Made by a program: the position numbers and the translations under genes. A model generated the notes under the pieces. That model saw only the letters and a program-made list of their open reading frames with translations. It was not told the DNA's origin and did not search any database. From Cololabis saira (Eukaryota > Chordata > Actinopteri > Beloniformes > Belonidae), in the NCBI RefSeq assembly GCF_033807715.1, contig NC_084587.1, forward strand, positions 16,164,017 through 16,228,016: 64,000 nt of DNA. Direction: 5' to 3'. Every line of letters starts with the position of its first letter. Positions within the stretch are counted from its first letter, which is position 1. Positions 1 to 38,500 of the stretch are shown here, piece after piece.

Positions 1-40
1 AACATACATCACATGTTTGATTATAATAAATATTTTATAC

Positions 41-42
<2 letters not shown>

Positions 43-133
<91 letters not shown>
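43..133. repeat. (TA)n microsatellite
   Basis: About 90 bp of uninterrupted TA dinucleotide, lying downstream of PTPN9 exon 2 in its second intron. Confidence 0.97.
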
Positions 134-138
<5 letters not shown>

Positions 139-264
139 ATTCTATAAATCTAGAATTAGAACTGATTTTATACAACTGGTCAGAAAATCTTTATCCATTT
201 AAGCTACTTTGTGTCCTGTTGACATCAGAAAAGGAAACAAAGGAAAAAAACAACAATGCTGTAC

Positions 265-4618
<4,354 letters not shown>

Positions 4619-4659
4619 CTTGGAGCCTTCGCAACGTCGCAGCGGCCGCGCCCACCGGC

Positions 4660-4740
4660 AGCTCCGTCAGGCCCCGCCCACCGTCCCAGGCCCCGCCCAC
4701 CGGCTCAGGCCACGCCCACCGGCAGCTCCGTCAGGACCAG
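4660..4740. repeat. GC-rich minisatellite next to the PTPN9 start
   Basis: Imperfect tandem copies of a roughly 20-30 bp unit containing CACCGGCAGCTCCGTCAGG and ccccgccca. Related units recur at about 5630-5690. It lies just upstream of the PTPN9 ATG, probably in its promoter or 5' UTR. Confidence 0.7.
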
Positions 4741-4849
4741 CCCCCGAGTCTCGCACTCAGAAGGCACGCCGATTTTTCCCAGTGGTCAGCCGCGGTACTG
4801 CAACAAAAAATCCCATGGGGCCCAAAAAGCTTTTTTCCCATACTTTAAA

Positions 4850-4945
4850 CTCAAACTTTATTTATTTATATAGCACCAAATCATACAATATAAATGCAAC
4901 ACATGGTGCTTTACATGCAGAATAAAATAACAATCAAAAACACAA
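4850..4945 (-). mobile_element. L2-type LINE 3' tail fragment
   Basis: Contains TTTATTTATATAGCACCAAA and ggtgctttacatgcag, the same type of tail seen on the minus-strand LINE ends at 44345, 45905 and 46320. Confidence 0.6.
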
Positions 4946-5307
4946 TTTAAAACATCCCATACGACCCCACCCCCCACGCGTACACACACACTCACTCACA
5001 CTCATACACGTGTGCACACACTCACACGCCCACACACACACACAGTAAGTGGACTGGTGACATGGCTTAGCACTAACGATCCAGGTGAGGAAAAACACTA
5101 GACCGCAATAGTAAAAGAGAAGCCTCTAAAACTGTTCACAGGACACCTCCAGCTGTAATCACCGTTAATAACTAATCTTTGTATTCTATATTTGAAAGTC
5201 ATGGACTTTATATCTGTCAAAAATGTTTTCTAATGGCCAGAAAAGTCAAAGAAAAGTTTCTTTCTGGGCGTGACGTCACGGCCGATGTCACAGCCGTGTC
5301 CGTGCAC

Positions 5308-5625
5308 TCCATGGATGTATTATATTATATATATATATATATGGATATATATATACATAATAATATATGTAATGCTATACATGTAATAATATACATTAAT
5401 TCATATATTATATTAATACATATTATATTAATACTCGTTCTCATTGCCCCAGAGCATCATGGGAGGTGACTCAACTGCGCATGCTCTATGGGCCTCATAA
5501 CGCGGAAGTAAACCCGGAAGTCAGGAACTTTTTTCGGCGTATGCGACAGGCGGGCAACTTCCATTGAAAAGAACGGCAGCCATTTTCCTGTCCGGTATCC
5601 AGGTTAATATACTACATCCATGGGC
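5308..5625. mobile_element. Short TIR element with AT-rich core
   Basis: Terminal words CCATGGATGTATTATAT (left) and ATATACTACATCCATGG (right) are inverted copies of one another with one difference. The interior has a TA-rich tract and a gcggaagtaaacccggaagt stretch. No flanking duplication could be fixed, so the family is unassigned. Confidence 0.55.
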
Positions 5626-6119
5626 CCCACCCATGCAGCTCCGTCCACCGGCAGCTCTGTCAGGCCCCGCCCATCGGCAGCTCACAGAGGCACAAGATAA
5701 AATAAGTATAAATTAGAGGGGAACTATTATGGCATCTAATACCTATTTTAAACAGGTCTACACTGGGTTACACTGGGACACTCCGAGGAGGACCCCTTGG
5801 GAAGTGGACACAGGGGCTGGAAGCAGAGTGCGCGCATGGGACAGAGGGGGGCGTGGGCGGGACTTAAAATGAAGGCATCTGATTGGTTCTTTCCCCCCTG
5901 CCAAGCCTCTGGGCCTCTGACCAATCCGTGCCATTCGGTGCGCAAAAAACAGATTGGTTAGAGTTTTTACAGGATTAAAGCTGTCAGAGAGGTCGGATTT
6001 TTTTTCTTTCCTTTTTCTGAACACATTATTCACTGGCTACTCTCAGGATGGAAGGACAATTTCACCCAGTATAACAATAAATGTTTTTGAATACGATTAC
6101 AGACTATACCTTTAAATGC

Positions 6120-6345
6120 CACAGCCTACCAGTTGTTGCTGTCCATCCCTTAATGACCAAAGTCTAGCCATCTTTTGATGGCTACTTCCAGCAGCATAAT
6201 GCACCAAAGGTTAAAGTAGGGTCACAAAGCTCAAGTAATCTCAAACTGGTTTCTAGAACATGATAATGGATTCAACAGACATCAGATTGCAATCCAAAAC
6301 AGCACATTTGGGATGTGGTGGAACGAGCGAGTCACGGATGTGCAG
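6120..6345 (+). pseudogene. Tc1/mariner transposase remnant
   Basis: Translating pieces of this stretch gives DGYFQQHNAP, and the DNA word catttgggatgtggtggaacg follows, both typical of the C-terminal half of Tc1-type transposases (the block ending LWDVVE). The frame is broken and no inverted repeats are evident, so it is an inactive fossil. It lies 0.4 kb upstream of POLQ. Confidence 0.7.
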
Positions 6346-6778
6346 TTTACAAATACATATCTGCAGCAATTGCATTATGTTATAATTTCAGTATATGCCA
6401 AAATCTCTAAGGAATGTTTCTGAATCTACGTCACTCTTGTTATAAATTTGTGTAATGTCGTCTTAGTACAATAGTGGCGTTGCAGTGACATTAGATGTGG
6501 AACTCCGTCGGAACTTAAGTAGGCGCACCCTGCATCCCGTCGGACTGTTTTATTGAAACACCGCTGCAGTGTTCCCGGCGGTCTGTTTGATTTCGGATTT
6601 GTTTACTTCGGATCGTTTATCCGAAAATATAATCCAAAATATTTACTTAGAAAGTGACGCTCGTTTTCAAAAACATTAAATACAGTTTATAAGCCTGGGT
6701 AAAGAGTTTACATATATGCCATGTTAAATAACATCCACTTTCTCCAACGTTTTTTCAAAACAGTACAACTTTTGCGGC

Positions 6779-27565
<20,787 letters not shown>

Positions 27566-29505
27566 ACCAAATGTTTAACCATGAAATCAGGAGTGATCCT
27601 TGTCTTTGTTTTGTAATTTATGTGGATACTATCATTTGCACACAATTTTTAATCATTACTCTCATCTATGAAATGTAAAATGAATATAGTTTATGATTTT
27701 ACTGTTAATATGCACAAGCCTTTAAATATGCATAAATCAATTTAGTAGTGTGCAGCATAATTAAAAGTATTGTATACCAGCAATATTGGGATATCAGATG
27801 TTATGTAATAAATTTAAAAAATGTGCAAGTTGAAAAGTTTGATTAAAAAAAAGACTTTCTTGAAGACGAACTCTTACATTTTATTGGACCATTGGTTGAG
27901 CTGGCACAATGTCACGAGAACATCCATTAGTTATCACCGTCTCATCAATGTTTTACACTTTTGATGTTTACTGCACAAGAATTGTTCTTGTGGTAGACAT
28001 TTGCAACATAGAGCAAAAAGAAAAGACCAGCTTTAATGAAGGGCACAGAAATGAATGAAAGCTGAAGAGTTCTGTGTAACATTCATCTCGATTTTTTTTC
28101 TTTAATCAAAAAAAAAAAAAAATCCTGATATGATAATCTTCCACTGGAACTCCATACAAACCGACTTCAGTGATTCCACTCAAAACTTCAGTCTTTATTG
28201 TGGATTTAAGCCGGCACAGACTATTTCAAACGGCCTTTTTCACAACCTTCAAGTGGAACTAATTGCAATGGAAACTGATTTGACTCGATCAACACTAATG
28301 ACAACGTGCATTCATTACTTACATTTAACCAGTGCAACATGACTCAACAGATCTCAACAACACAAGCTCAGTTTGACCAAAAAAAAAAGTAAATAAATAG
28401 ATGTCACATAGATACATCTATAAACAAATATGACAAAATCATGAACAGCAAAGATTTGATTCAAAAGAAAATTTAAAAAAAATCTATTTCTCGATGATGC
28501 AGTAGTTGCGTGTCTGAAAAAAACAAGGGCTTTTTCTCTGCATGAAACAGATGTTGAACATGTGACGGTACAAAATCAAATGAACACATTCTTTGCCAAA
28601 ATGCATGAAGTGATGTCAGTCCAGCTGTTACCTAAGACAATAAGTTAGGCGAGACTCGAAGCTACAGTCGGATGGTTCTGGCCGCATCAAGACCTTCACT
28701 CATCAGGTGCTTCATTTCAATAAGACACCGTCGATGTGTGTTGCTCTTAAAATGTTCAGGTTATATCCATCTCTGTGAAATAAACATGTTTTTATGAGGC
28801 AAAGTGAGCAATAAAGCGCAACATCTGCAGACACTTTAAAAATCTTTATCTTTGGTGATTTTTGCCAAAGTCCCACTGACCCGTCAAACTTTTCAACTAT
28901 GCAACAGGGTGATTCGTTTCTTGAGGGGACATAATTAGAAACTGGGGGGGAAGATGGTGTAATAACTGCTAATTTAAATGTTTACTGTGCCAACAATCCT
29001 ACTTAAACTCCTTTTTCGAGCCAAAGGGATTTGAAAAGAAAAGTGACAGATGGTTATGTGTTGGTGCGTGTAGCTTTTATGTAAACAGTTTTAGTCAGGG
29101 TCACTTCCACAAACAAACAAGAAAAAAAAGTTAACAATTAAGGCATCAACACAGGCGGAGCTGTGCTTTTCAACAGAGTAAAAAAAAAACAGAACCGAAA
29201 ATATATGTACAAAAGTACAATAATAAGTGCTACTCAAGCAGCCTTGTGATCCACTGGCTAGATGTGAGGCTAGAAAAACCTGGCACTGTGTCTGGCCTTT
29301 CTTCCACCATGAAGTACTGGGGCGGGGGACGGGGGTGGGGGGTGGGGGGGCTGTGCTGAGGCCGGGAGCTTTGCCCCTGTCAGAAAAGATCTTGCAGGAA
29401 AAACACCCGGCCCAGGCCTATGTTATTTTGAGGAGGGGGGGGCAGTTTACATGAAAGAAGGGAAATAAGGACACAAGAGGCCTGAAGATGACATGGAGGA
29501 GGCTG
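27566..29505. other. Convergent 3' UTRs of POLQ and UBA6
   Basis: 1.9 kb between the two stop codons with no coding signal. The left part holds the POLQ 3' UTR. On the minus strand, TTTATT at 28194-28199 or 27880-27885 would be AATAAA signals for UBA6, giving it a 3' UTR of 1.3-1.6 kb. A G-rich stretch lies at 29320-29352. Confidence 0.6.
27807..27812 (+). terminator. Probable POLQ polyadenylation signal
   Basis: AATAAA 242 bp after the POLQ stop codon, the first canonical signal downstream. Confidence 0.6.
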
Positions 29506-32500
29506 TCAGGGCGTCTTGCCGTCAGGGCTGAAGTAGTATCTGACGGGAGGACCTGGGAGGTCGTCGTCTCCGTCTGCTTCTGGGGCGAATGATACAGTGA
29601 GGTCAACGTAGCGGCGGTCGGCTGCTGGTTTGATAAGTTTCTGCATCCTGTGGGGAGGCAGAGGTGAAACCCATTCAGTTCAAGTGGCTAATACATCACT
29701 TCAGTATTTAGAGAGTAAAGAGAATGAATGGCGTGTTATCTGTGCTGCCTCCAGACAGGCTGCATCAGTTGTAAGAAAATAAGGAGAGTGAATATCAGAG
29801 ATCGGAGCACTTACGTCAGTTTGAGCCTCTTTGAATGTCCCGGCATAACAGGCACATAGAGCATCTTCACACCATGGACGACCATAATAGGCTCAATCAT
29901 GTACTTTTCCTACAATACAGCAACAAAGCAACAGTTAACTTGAGAAAGAAGAACTGGATAAACAACTTTAACTGAAGTACTTAAAAAAAAAACCAACACT
30001 GAAAGGAAAGGAAAAGGAAAATGAACGTCTCACCCTCACTGCATTCATGAAGTCAGAAAGAGTGAAGTCCTCGTGTCCAAAGATGGTCCAGCAATCCCAG
30101 ATGGTGAAGTAGATGTTGTTCCTGGAAAAAGATGTCACAGATTAAAAATGGGATTTGGTATAATCTAAAACAAGAAACTTTCATTTTATTGCCTTGAGAA
30201 TTTAACACTAAAGAGATGTGCTTGTCAAGGTACTGGAACATGTATTAAAAGCAGGCAGAAGTACAAACAGTAATATAGTTTCCGGGAGGTTTTTATTAAT
30301 TCATCAAGAAAGAGCAAAACGTGTGAGTGATGTAAAAATGTTATTATCCACCCACTTGATGAGCGCTTGCTGAACAGGAGCAGGCTCGGTGAGCACAGCG
30401 ACTGGAATGGCCAAGTTAAAGAAGCAGTTTCTGAACGATTCAAAGCCATAACCTCCAACCACTTTGATTAACTCCAGGGCCACCTGAGCGCATCAAAACA
30501 ATAAATAAACGTTACCACCGGACCGACGTGTTAGGTGCAAGCAATGATATTGAAAATGGAAGAAAAGTAAATGTAAAGATTGGCCTAAGGAGATACTGAA
30601 GGATGAGTAGAAGAACTTCTCACCAGTCCAGCCACTGCAGCTGTTGCCGTGGCGATAGCAGGAATGATCTTGCCGGCTATGCGTTTGGTTTTCAGTCTGT
30701 CAGCTGGCTCGATTGAGTACATTCTGGCTCTGAGGGAGGACGCCGACGTGACAAAATCTATGTGGCCGTTGCTGTCATCGTCCTTCTCGAACTGAAGGGG
30801 AATCATCTCCAATCTCTCTGCAGAGTACAGAGAAGAACCAATGAGACTGATAAATATCCCTTAGAACAGGGGTGTCGAAGCAGTGGATCATCTAAAACAT
30901 GCGGGGAAGCAGCCCCTGAAGACTTGAGTCCTTGATACACGGAATCATAGCACGGAATCTCTGAATCCCTGATACAAATACCTGTGTCATTGACTCACTT
31001 GTGCAGACCTTGATGACAAGCTGATGAAGACCATTAATCTGAATCAGGTCTCCTGATGCAAGGAGACATCTGCTCTAAAACATGCAGGACTGCAGACTGC
31101 ATTTCAACATCTGTGCCTTCAAATATAGTTGTATAAATATAAATGCATTGAGAAAGAATTAAAGCACTTAAAGAAGCAATAACACTTTAAATCTCTTGCA
31201 TTTAAGCACTTAGCACTTTAAACGTGACGGTCACTCACTGGTATTAATTGTAACATGTTTTTATTTCCTATTGATTTTATCTAGCTTAGTCCCGTTTTTA
31301 AATGTTGTCTTTCGTCGCTATATCTTGTCTTCCTTGTTTGCTGGTGTCTGATTTTATGTTTTATGTTTGGCATTGACTTGGCACAGGGACACACATGGTG
31401 GAAATTAGCCTATGGCTATAACCATACATGTTTACACTCGTGTTCATTAACATGTACAGTCCCTGTCATTAAATAAATAAATTGAAATTGAAAGCGTGTT
31501 CCTAAATATCCATACATTTGTGATATAAAAAGCATAAATAACAGGGAATTAAGGCTCTAATTTCATTCAGACTGAGTCTCTGTTTACTGCATTTCCTGAA
31601 ATAAACAGGATTTCACAATAAAAGCCACTTTCTAGCCTATTAATTTATGAACGGATTTTAATTTGATATGGAACAGAAATAATTTAGTCCAGCTCTGTCT
31701 TTTATGTTTATCATCTCGTTTCCATGGTTGTCTGTAATTAAGTTTGATATATGGACTATAGCTCCCAGTGTGCAACATTGAAAAATGTTGAGGGATGTTC
31801 TATCCGTTGAGCAATCAGCTTTGTCAAAGAGGTTCTTAAATGTAACTACCGATCCTTTGTACATTATATAACTTCAGTAGTTTCAATAGGAGTCGACTAA
31901 ATCCAACTCTAAAGTTTTCTCTTGAATGTGTTCAAACTTTGCGATTAGCTGGACTTTAAACCAACTAGTTTGTTCTATCTGATTAACGTCAATTATTGTT
32001 TATGAATCCTCAGTAAAGGAAATTAAGTGGTTATTAAAAAAAAGGCACACGTATAGGCGATAACAGGGAGTCTCATATGAATCAAAGCAATTTAGCTGAC
32101 TTGCAAGTAAACAAAAGCAAATATGTGAAAACAAGGCATTAAATACACTGTGATACATCTAAGGCATTTTAGAGAAATATGGTGAGTTAGACTAAGAACA
32201 ATGTGGATTATAATTGAAATACCTGCCTCTAATCAAGGCTTGGTAGTCTAAGCAGTAAAAGTAAATAAAGCCTTTTATTATTATTTGAGAAAACACTGTG
32301 TTTGTACATACCTGGTGCCACCCTGTCAGCGACTATGGTCTGTTCCAGTTGTGCGATGACCTCCCTCTCCTCTTCGCTGCTTAGAGGCATCTTTACATGA
32401 TCAGGCTTCCTAGCAGTCTCATCCGTCTCTATACACTGGCGGTGACAGATTTACAACAATCAACATCTGATTGTTTTAACATTCAGACAGGAATCAAAAG

Positions 32501-35500
32501 GCCAAATTATTCTAAAGGAGCTTACTTTCTCTGAGGGCCTGTACTCAGGAATGTCAACATCGGACAGAACCCTCGTCACCTCTTCTTCGGAGAGATCCTG
32601 ATACACAGACGTCCAGTCAGCAGGTGATAACGTATGTTTGAATGTGCACATGCAAAGTTACCATAACTATTCACATCACAATGTCACCAGACCATGAATG
32701 AGGCCATACAAGCACCGAGTAGATGCATAAAACAAGTAGTACCGTATTTTCTGGACTATAAACCGCACCTCTATATAAGCCGCATCTGCTCTATTTTTAT
32801 AGAAATAATTAAAAAAAAAGATATACAAGCCGGACCTGCATTTAAGCCGCATCTGATCTATTTAAAAAAAATATATACCGGTATATGCAAGCCGCAGATA
32901 TTTATGTTGTTAGATTAGATATTTACTACATGTACAGAAGGATTTTGAACTGTAAATAATGTACATGTTTGTACCTAAATAGATCCTTTCCTAACAGTGT
33001 CTTTTAACACGGCAGCAACTTTGCTGATTAAAACGGGACAGAACCAAGAGAAAATAACCGGTATTTATTTATCTATTTATCTGTTTGAAATCTGCTTCTA
33101 CCTACTTCTATCTGCTAAAGAAGAAGTAGCCTATTCTTCTTTGCATTTATTTTGTCTTAGTTTTGATTGTAATTCCGGTTAGAGCGCCCCGAGCGGTGGA
33201 AGAAAAATCCACAGAATAGCCGCACCTTTGTATAAGCCGCATGGTTCAAAACCTATGAAAAAAGTAGCGGCTTATAGTCCAGAAAATACGGTAGTTGTTT
33301 TTGAAACAATAGAAGAGCATTCAAAAGTCAGCACACAGCTTCAGCTTCAGCCACTGATAAGGCCTGAAATCTGGGTGTAGTCATGGACTCAGACCTGAAC
33401 CTTCAGAGACACATTAAGAGAATTACAAAGTCGGCCTTTTATCACCTGAAGAACATCTCCAGGATCATAGGACTAATGTCTCAGGGAGATCTTGAAAAAC
33501 TCATCCATGCATTTATTCTCAGTCGAATTGACTACTGCAACAATGTTTTCACAGGTCTGTTTAAAAGGTCGATCAGAGAAGCTACAGCTGATCCAGAATG
33601 CTGCTGCCCGGGTTCTCACTAGAACTAAGAAAGTTCTGAGATCATTACATTAGCTCCCTGTATCTTAGAGAATATACTTTAAATACTTCTGTTAGTTTAT
33701 AAATCACTGAATGGTTTAGGACCAAAATACAACAGATTTGTTGTTGCCATAGCAACCATCCAGACCTTTCAGGTCTTGTGGTTCAGGTCTGCTCCGTGTC
33801 CCCAGAATCAGAACCAAACATGGAGAAGCAGCATTCAGGTTTTATGCTCCACAGATCTGGAACAAACCTCCACAAAACTGCAGGAACGCTGAAACCCTCA
33901 GTTCCTTTAAATCAGGGTTAAAATCGCATTTGTTCACAGCTACCTTTAACTGATAACTGTGTTAATTTCAGTACTACACTGTAACTGTAGCTTAAGTCTA
34001 ACTTTTCTTTTTTATGCCACTGCACTGTAACTCATAATCTTTTCTTGTTGTTCTCCTCTTTCCTGTTTTCACTATGTGAAGTACCCTGAACTGCCTTGCT
34101 GCTGATATCTGCTGTATAAATAAACTTACCATGCAAATGTAGGACACCTACCTTTTCTGAGTACGGGATGTTATAAATCCCTGCAAAGAGCCTTGCGGAG
34201 CTGACAATGAAGGTGAAGTGCCTGGTTGAAACGGAAAAGATATGTAAGCTTGGATGAAAGAAATGTAGCAGGAAAAGGAAGAAAAAAAACATCAACTTCA
34301 ACATAAGAAAATACTCACAAAGAGTCTTTCAAGTCAAATTCAATAGGTGCTGGAGGTCTTTTCGGGGACTGCCAAAACAAACCTGTGGACAAAGACAGTT
34401 ACTGCTACGCTGTAATTGCACAGAATAAGTGTGTAGTCATGAATGAATAACTTTAAAAGGTTTGCAATTAATTATTAACATCTTACTTCCATCTTTTAAC
34501 CTTGTATCCAGAGGGAAGGAGTGCAAAAGTTGTAGGGCCTGAATAAAACAGCATTTTTAAAACATATAAACAGTTTGTGACAAATTATGCACCTGGTAAT
34601 ATTATTACGTATCAAATATCTTTGCAATATATTCATAAACATAAATTTAGATGGAGTTACCTTTCTCTTGAAATACTTTTCAAATTTCAGACGAGCGACA
34701 GCGACGCACTGTTCCCACTGAATGGGCCGTCTGCTTAGCAGCTTAATGACCTGGAATGACCCCTCCAGACTTTCACCTGCTTGCATTTTCTACACAAAGA
34801 CACACACACACACGACACATTTAGAGGCGTGTTCAATGAGAACGGGCGACATTTGTGACACCGAGTCTTACCTGTAAGACTGCTTCAGCTGAGGAGTGAG
34901 TCTGCCAGAATGAGTTGTATATCGAGGGCTTGTGGGCAAAGGCACTCTCGAACTAGACAACCAGAGGATAAAATAAATAAAGATAAATAAAACACGTGTG
35001 TGTGTGTATATAGAGCCAGAGAGAGTCCATAAAAATATGGCAACAATTGTGCACAACATGGAAAATGAATGCTGGTGGGCGTTAAAGCAGTCAGACCTTG
35101 TCTCTGGCCCATTGTATCGTGTGCTCTATAACGGAAGGGAAAGACTTGAGAGTGCAGAATGGGATCTCCTCCTCTGGGGGGTCCCTCTTGGAGTTAAAAG
35201 GAGAGATATTTTATGGGATACTGATTAGACTCCAATGAATCAGCTATTTAATAGTAAATCATGAAGAAAAAAAAAAGACAAACGTGGACAGAGACTCTTT
35301 CATGGACTTACATGGCTGTTGTAGGATTCTGTCAAGTTTGGCACAATGATCTCAGTGTGTCCTTTAGTTCCCATGGTGCCAGAATCCAGGAGAGGGGTCT
35401 GATTGGACACGCAGCGGCTGGAAATAACAGTCACGCACTTTAATTGCACATCTTCTAAACTTTAAACGTGTACTGTAACGTCACAAGTTAGAAAAATATT

Positions 35501-38500
35501 AAGATTCAATAAAATTACAGTGATAACAGATGGACGCTGGAGACTTCAAAGACAATATATAAACATAGGAAACCACCACACTGAGTGCGTTTACATGGGA
35601 AGTTTAATTCCTCTTTAATTAAAATTAAGGATGAATTAGAATTAAAATTAAATCCGATTTAAAATGAGTAAAAATTACCATGTAAACACCTAATTCCGAA
35701 TGAAAATGGCCATTCCAAATTAGACTTAATTCCGAAGTAAGTGGCTGGTCCGATTTAAAGGAGCATGAGGCTCCTTTTAAGAAATGACTCATTAGCACCG
35801 CCCTTCGCCACGACGGCCGTCGGGGGTACTGCAGCCAACAGCGAAGCCTGCACGGGAGAACGTGGAGAACGTGCATGCAGCGTCATGTGACGTCACATCC
35901 GCAGCCCAGCGCGGGAAATTCCGGGCCCAGAATTGCGGCACATTTTGCAGCACACAGCCTGTTCAAGGCAACAGAGAGATACGCTAGAGGGCTCATTCGT
36001 TTGGGTTTGGAACGCTTCATCTGACATTATTACTAGAAAACTTAAAACGTATACAATTTTTTTTCATAAATCCTGCCTCATGCTCCTTTAAAATCGGAAT
36101 AGCATAATTCCGCGATCATGTATAAACTCATTCCGCTTTAAATTAATTCCGGTCTTTCTGCGCTGCTCGTTCCCTTGCCAGTCTTATATTCCGCGCTGGG
36201 CTTGTTTTCGAAACAAAGTTTCAAGATGGCAGCACGCAGTAAACGGTGTTCAAGAGCAGAGATGATTTATTTAATAAATAGCTTGGAGGACCTGGAAATA
36301 ATTAAAAGAACAGATGGCAGGAAACATAAAAATTGTGAGGTTTTCCAAGTTGTAGCTGCTATGTTTGTTTTTCTTCCGGTAGACGCAATTTCCGGTAGAC
36401 GTAACTTCCGGTCCGCCCCCGTATCCAATCAGAACCTTCCCAACCTCCAGACCTTAAGCAGAATTGGATAAAGCCGATCAAACGGGTTTTCCATGTAAAC
36501 CTCAATTCAGAATTACTATTTCCATGTAAACCCGAAGGAAAATCGTTTAATTCGGAATTAAAAAACATCATGTAGCCGTGGCCACTGCTACATTAGACCA
36601 GCAGCCCAGATCAAAACAAAAATAACAAAAACCTCATTTTAACCCAAATATGAATACAATTTGAACAGTATGACATGGCCTTGCTACCTTCTGGCATATA
36701 AAAAGATATCATCCGATATAATTAAAGTCCTAAAATGTTGAACACTGAACCTTTAAAGCTAGCAGAGCATGCATGGATCCTCACATACCTGTCCACGTAT
36801 CTCCGTGCCTCCACGTTGTCCAGAGCAGTGACCACTACATGCAGCGAGGAGTAGAAGGAGTCGTTGTAGATGCTCTCGGTCGCTGGACACACCTTGTGTA
36901 GGTGAGCATCCACCTGCAGGTCTGGGTTGATATCAAGAGTGGCTTCTGCTGCTGTAGTACTTTTTGGTTTCTGAAGAAAAAAAAATTGTGGGGGGGGTGG
37001 TGGTGGTTAGGTCTTTGTTTTTTTAAATATTGCAAGAGCACTAACTGGAACATCCACTTACCTGTATATGATGTGGCCTGAAGAGAAACTGTCTGTTGAG
37101 GTTAGACTTTTCAATGAGGTCAGGGTCTGTGATGCACACCTGAGAAGTGATAGATGCAACACAGCAAAGATAAGTTTAATTTTTTTTATTAAAAGATAAA
37201 ATATATCCCAAAATACAGTGAGACTAGCAGAAATCGAACCAGTAACAAGCTGATACCCACCTCCCCTGAGCTCTTGGCCAATCCCACCCCAAGTAGGGCA
37301 AAGTTTTTTAGCATTTCACAGCCTATAGCACCACAGCCAACCTTAGAAGACAAAAATATAATATATGGTTTACTTACTTAGACAAGAACTTAAATATCAT
37401 ACAAGTATAACTTAAGTGCACTTATAGAGACCAGCTCCTACCATAAAAACCCTGAGCTTGTGAAGTTCAAGACACAATGGTTCACCAATGCAAGCTCGTA
37501 ACCCATCGTATCGATCACCTTTGGGGAAAAACTCCTCAACAGAAAGAGACTGAAGAGGCCTGACTACCTCAATGGTGTCAAGATAAAACTGAAAATGTCG
37601 ACAAAAACCAGGGAGAAGGAGATCAAGTTAACACAAAGTGAGAGAATAACAAGATCAAACTCTAAATAAACATAATTTTACTCAGTCTATCGCTCAAATT
37701 CAGAAACTTACCCACTGCTGCAGCGGTGCAAACTTCCCTGTAATGGCTTTGAGAACTTCCTGACTGGCTATTCCTCCTACAGCTGCAGCTAAGGCAGGAA
37801 GAGTTCCCCTCGCTGTCCTGGACAGCCAGCGCACTAGTTCGGGATTAACAGAAGCCTATGAGCAAAAGGGGATAGAAAAAGGAAAAGCCAAAATTATGTA
37901 AGAATGTCATCTTTGTCTGTTTCTAATTTATATAAAATAATGCAAGATAGTGGACAACTGATATTAGTTTACCGGTTTTTTCGTACAATATTTTATCCAA
38001 TTGTTGCAAGCAGATAAATATACATGAACAGATTTTTTTCTTTCTGCATAAACACAGATGACGATGACACACACAACTAGGATGGCAGATCTGCGCATAT
38101 GTGCTTATCCATCTTCATTTCAGGCAAACATTAACACGTCAGAATAATGTAAAACCTAAATCAGCCAACATCAATGACATGCATCCCTGAATAAAATAGC
38201 AAGAGGGGAAAAAAACAAAACAAAAACAAAACTCACTTTGTTCTTAAGAGTTTCATTGACTTCCTCTGTGAGCTTTAGTAAAGCCTCAGCGTCCTCCAAA
38301 CACCTGATGATGTCAAAGCAAAACTACTCAAAACGTTGCTTATCCTAACACATTACACATTCAAAACCACAGCAGGGCCACATTCTGTGTCCGAATACTG
38401 TGGAGTTCAGAATGTAAAGCAGCAAATTATACTGGAGAGGGAGAGAGTGAAAATAAGCTTACGCGATGTTGGGAAGTCTACAGTGCTGCTCCTGGAAGGT

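Larger units (their letters stand above)
4619..6778. other. Divergent intergenic region PTPN9/POLQ
   Basis: 2.2 kb between the two start codons, presumably holding both promoters. A GC-rich head (4619-4745) carries a short minisatellite built on caccggcagctccgtcagg. Next come an L2-type 3' tail fragment, a CA-rich stretch (about 4975-5045), a TIR element (about 5308-5625), more cagctccgtc-type repeats (5630-5690), a GC-rich segment with three CCAAT/ATTGG boxes (5880-5965), and a Tc1-like remnant. No gene is visible. Confidence 0.7.

Noticed and set aside
36175..36471. Independent small gene [18 protein letters not shown]
   Set aside because: Lies within a bounded Harbinger-like transposon and resembles its DNA-binding protein; the frame is truncated.
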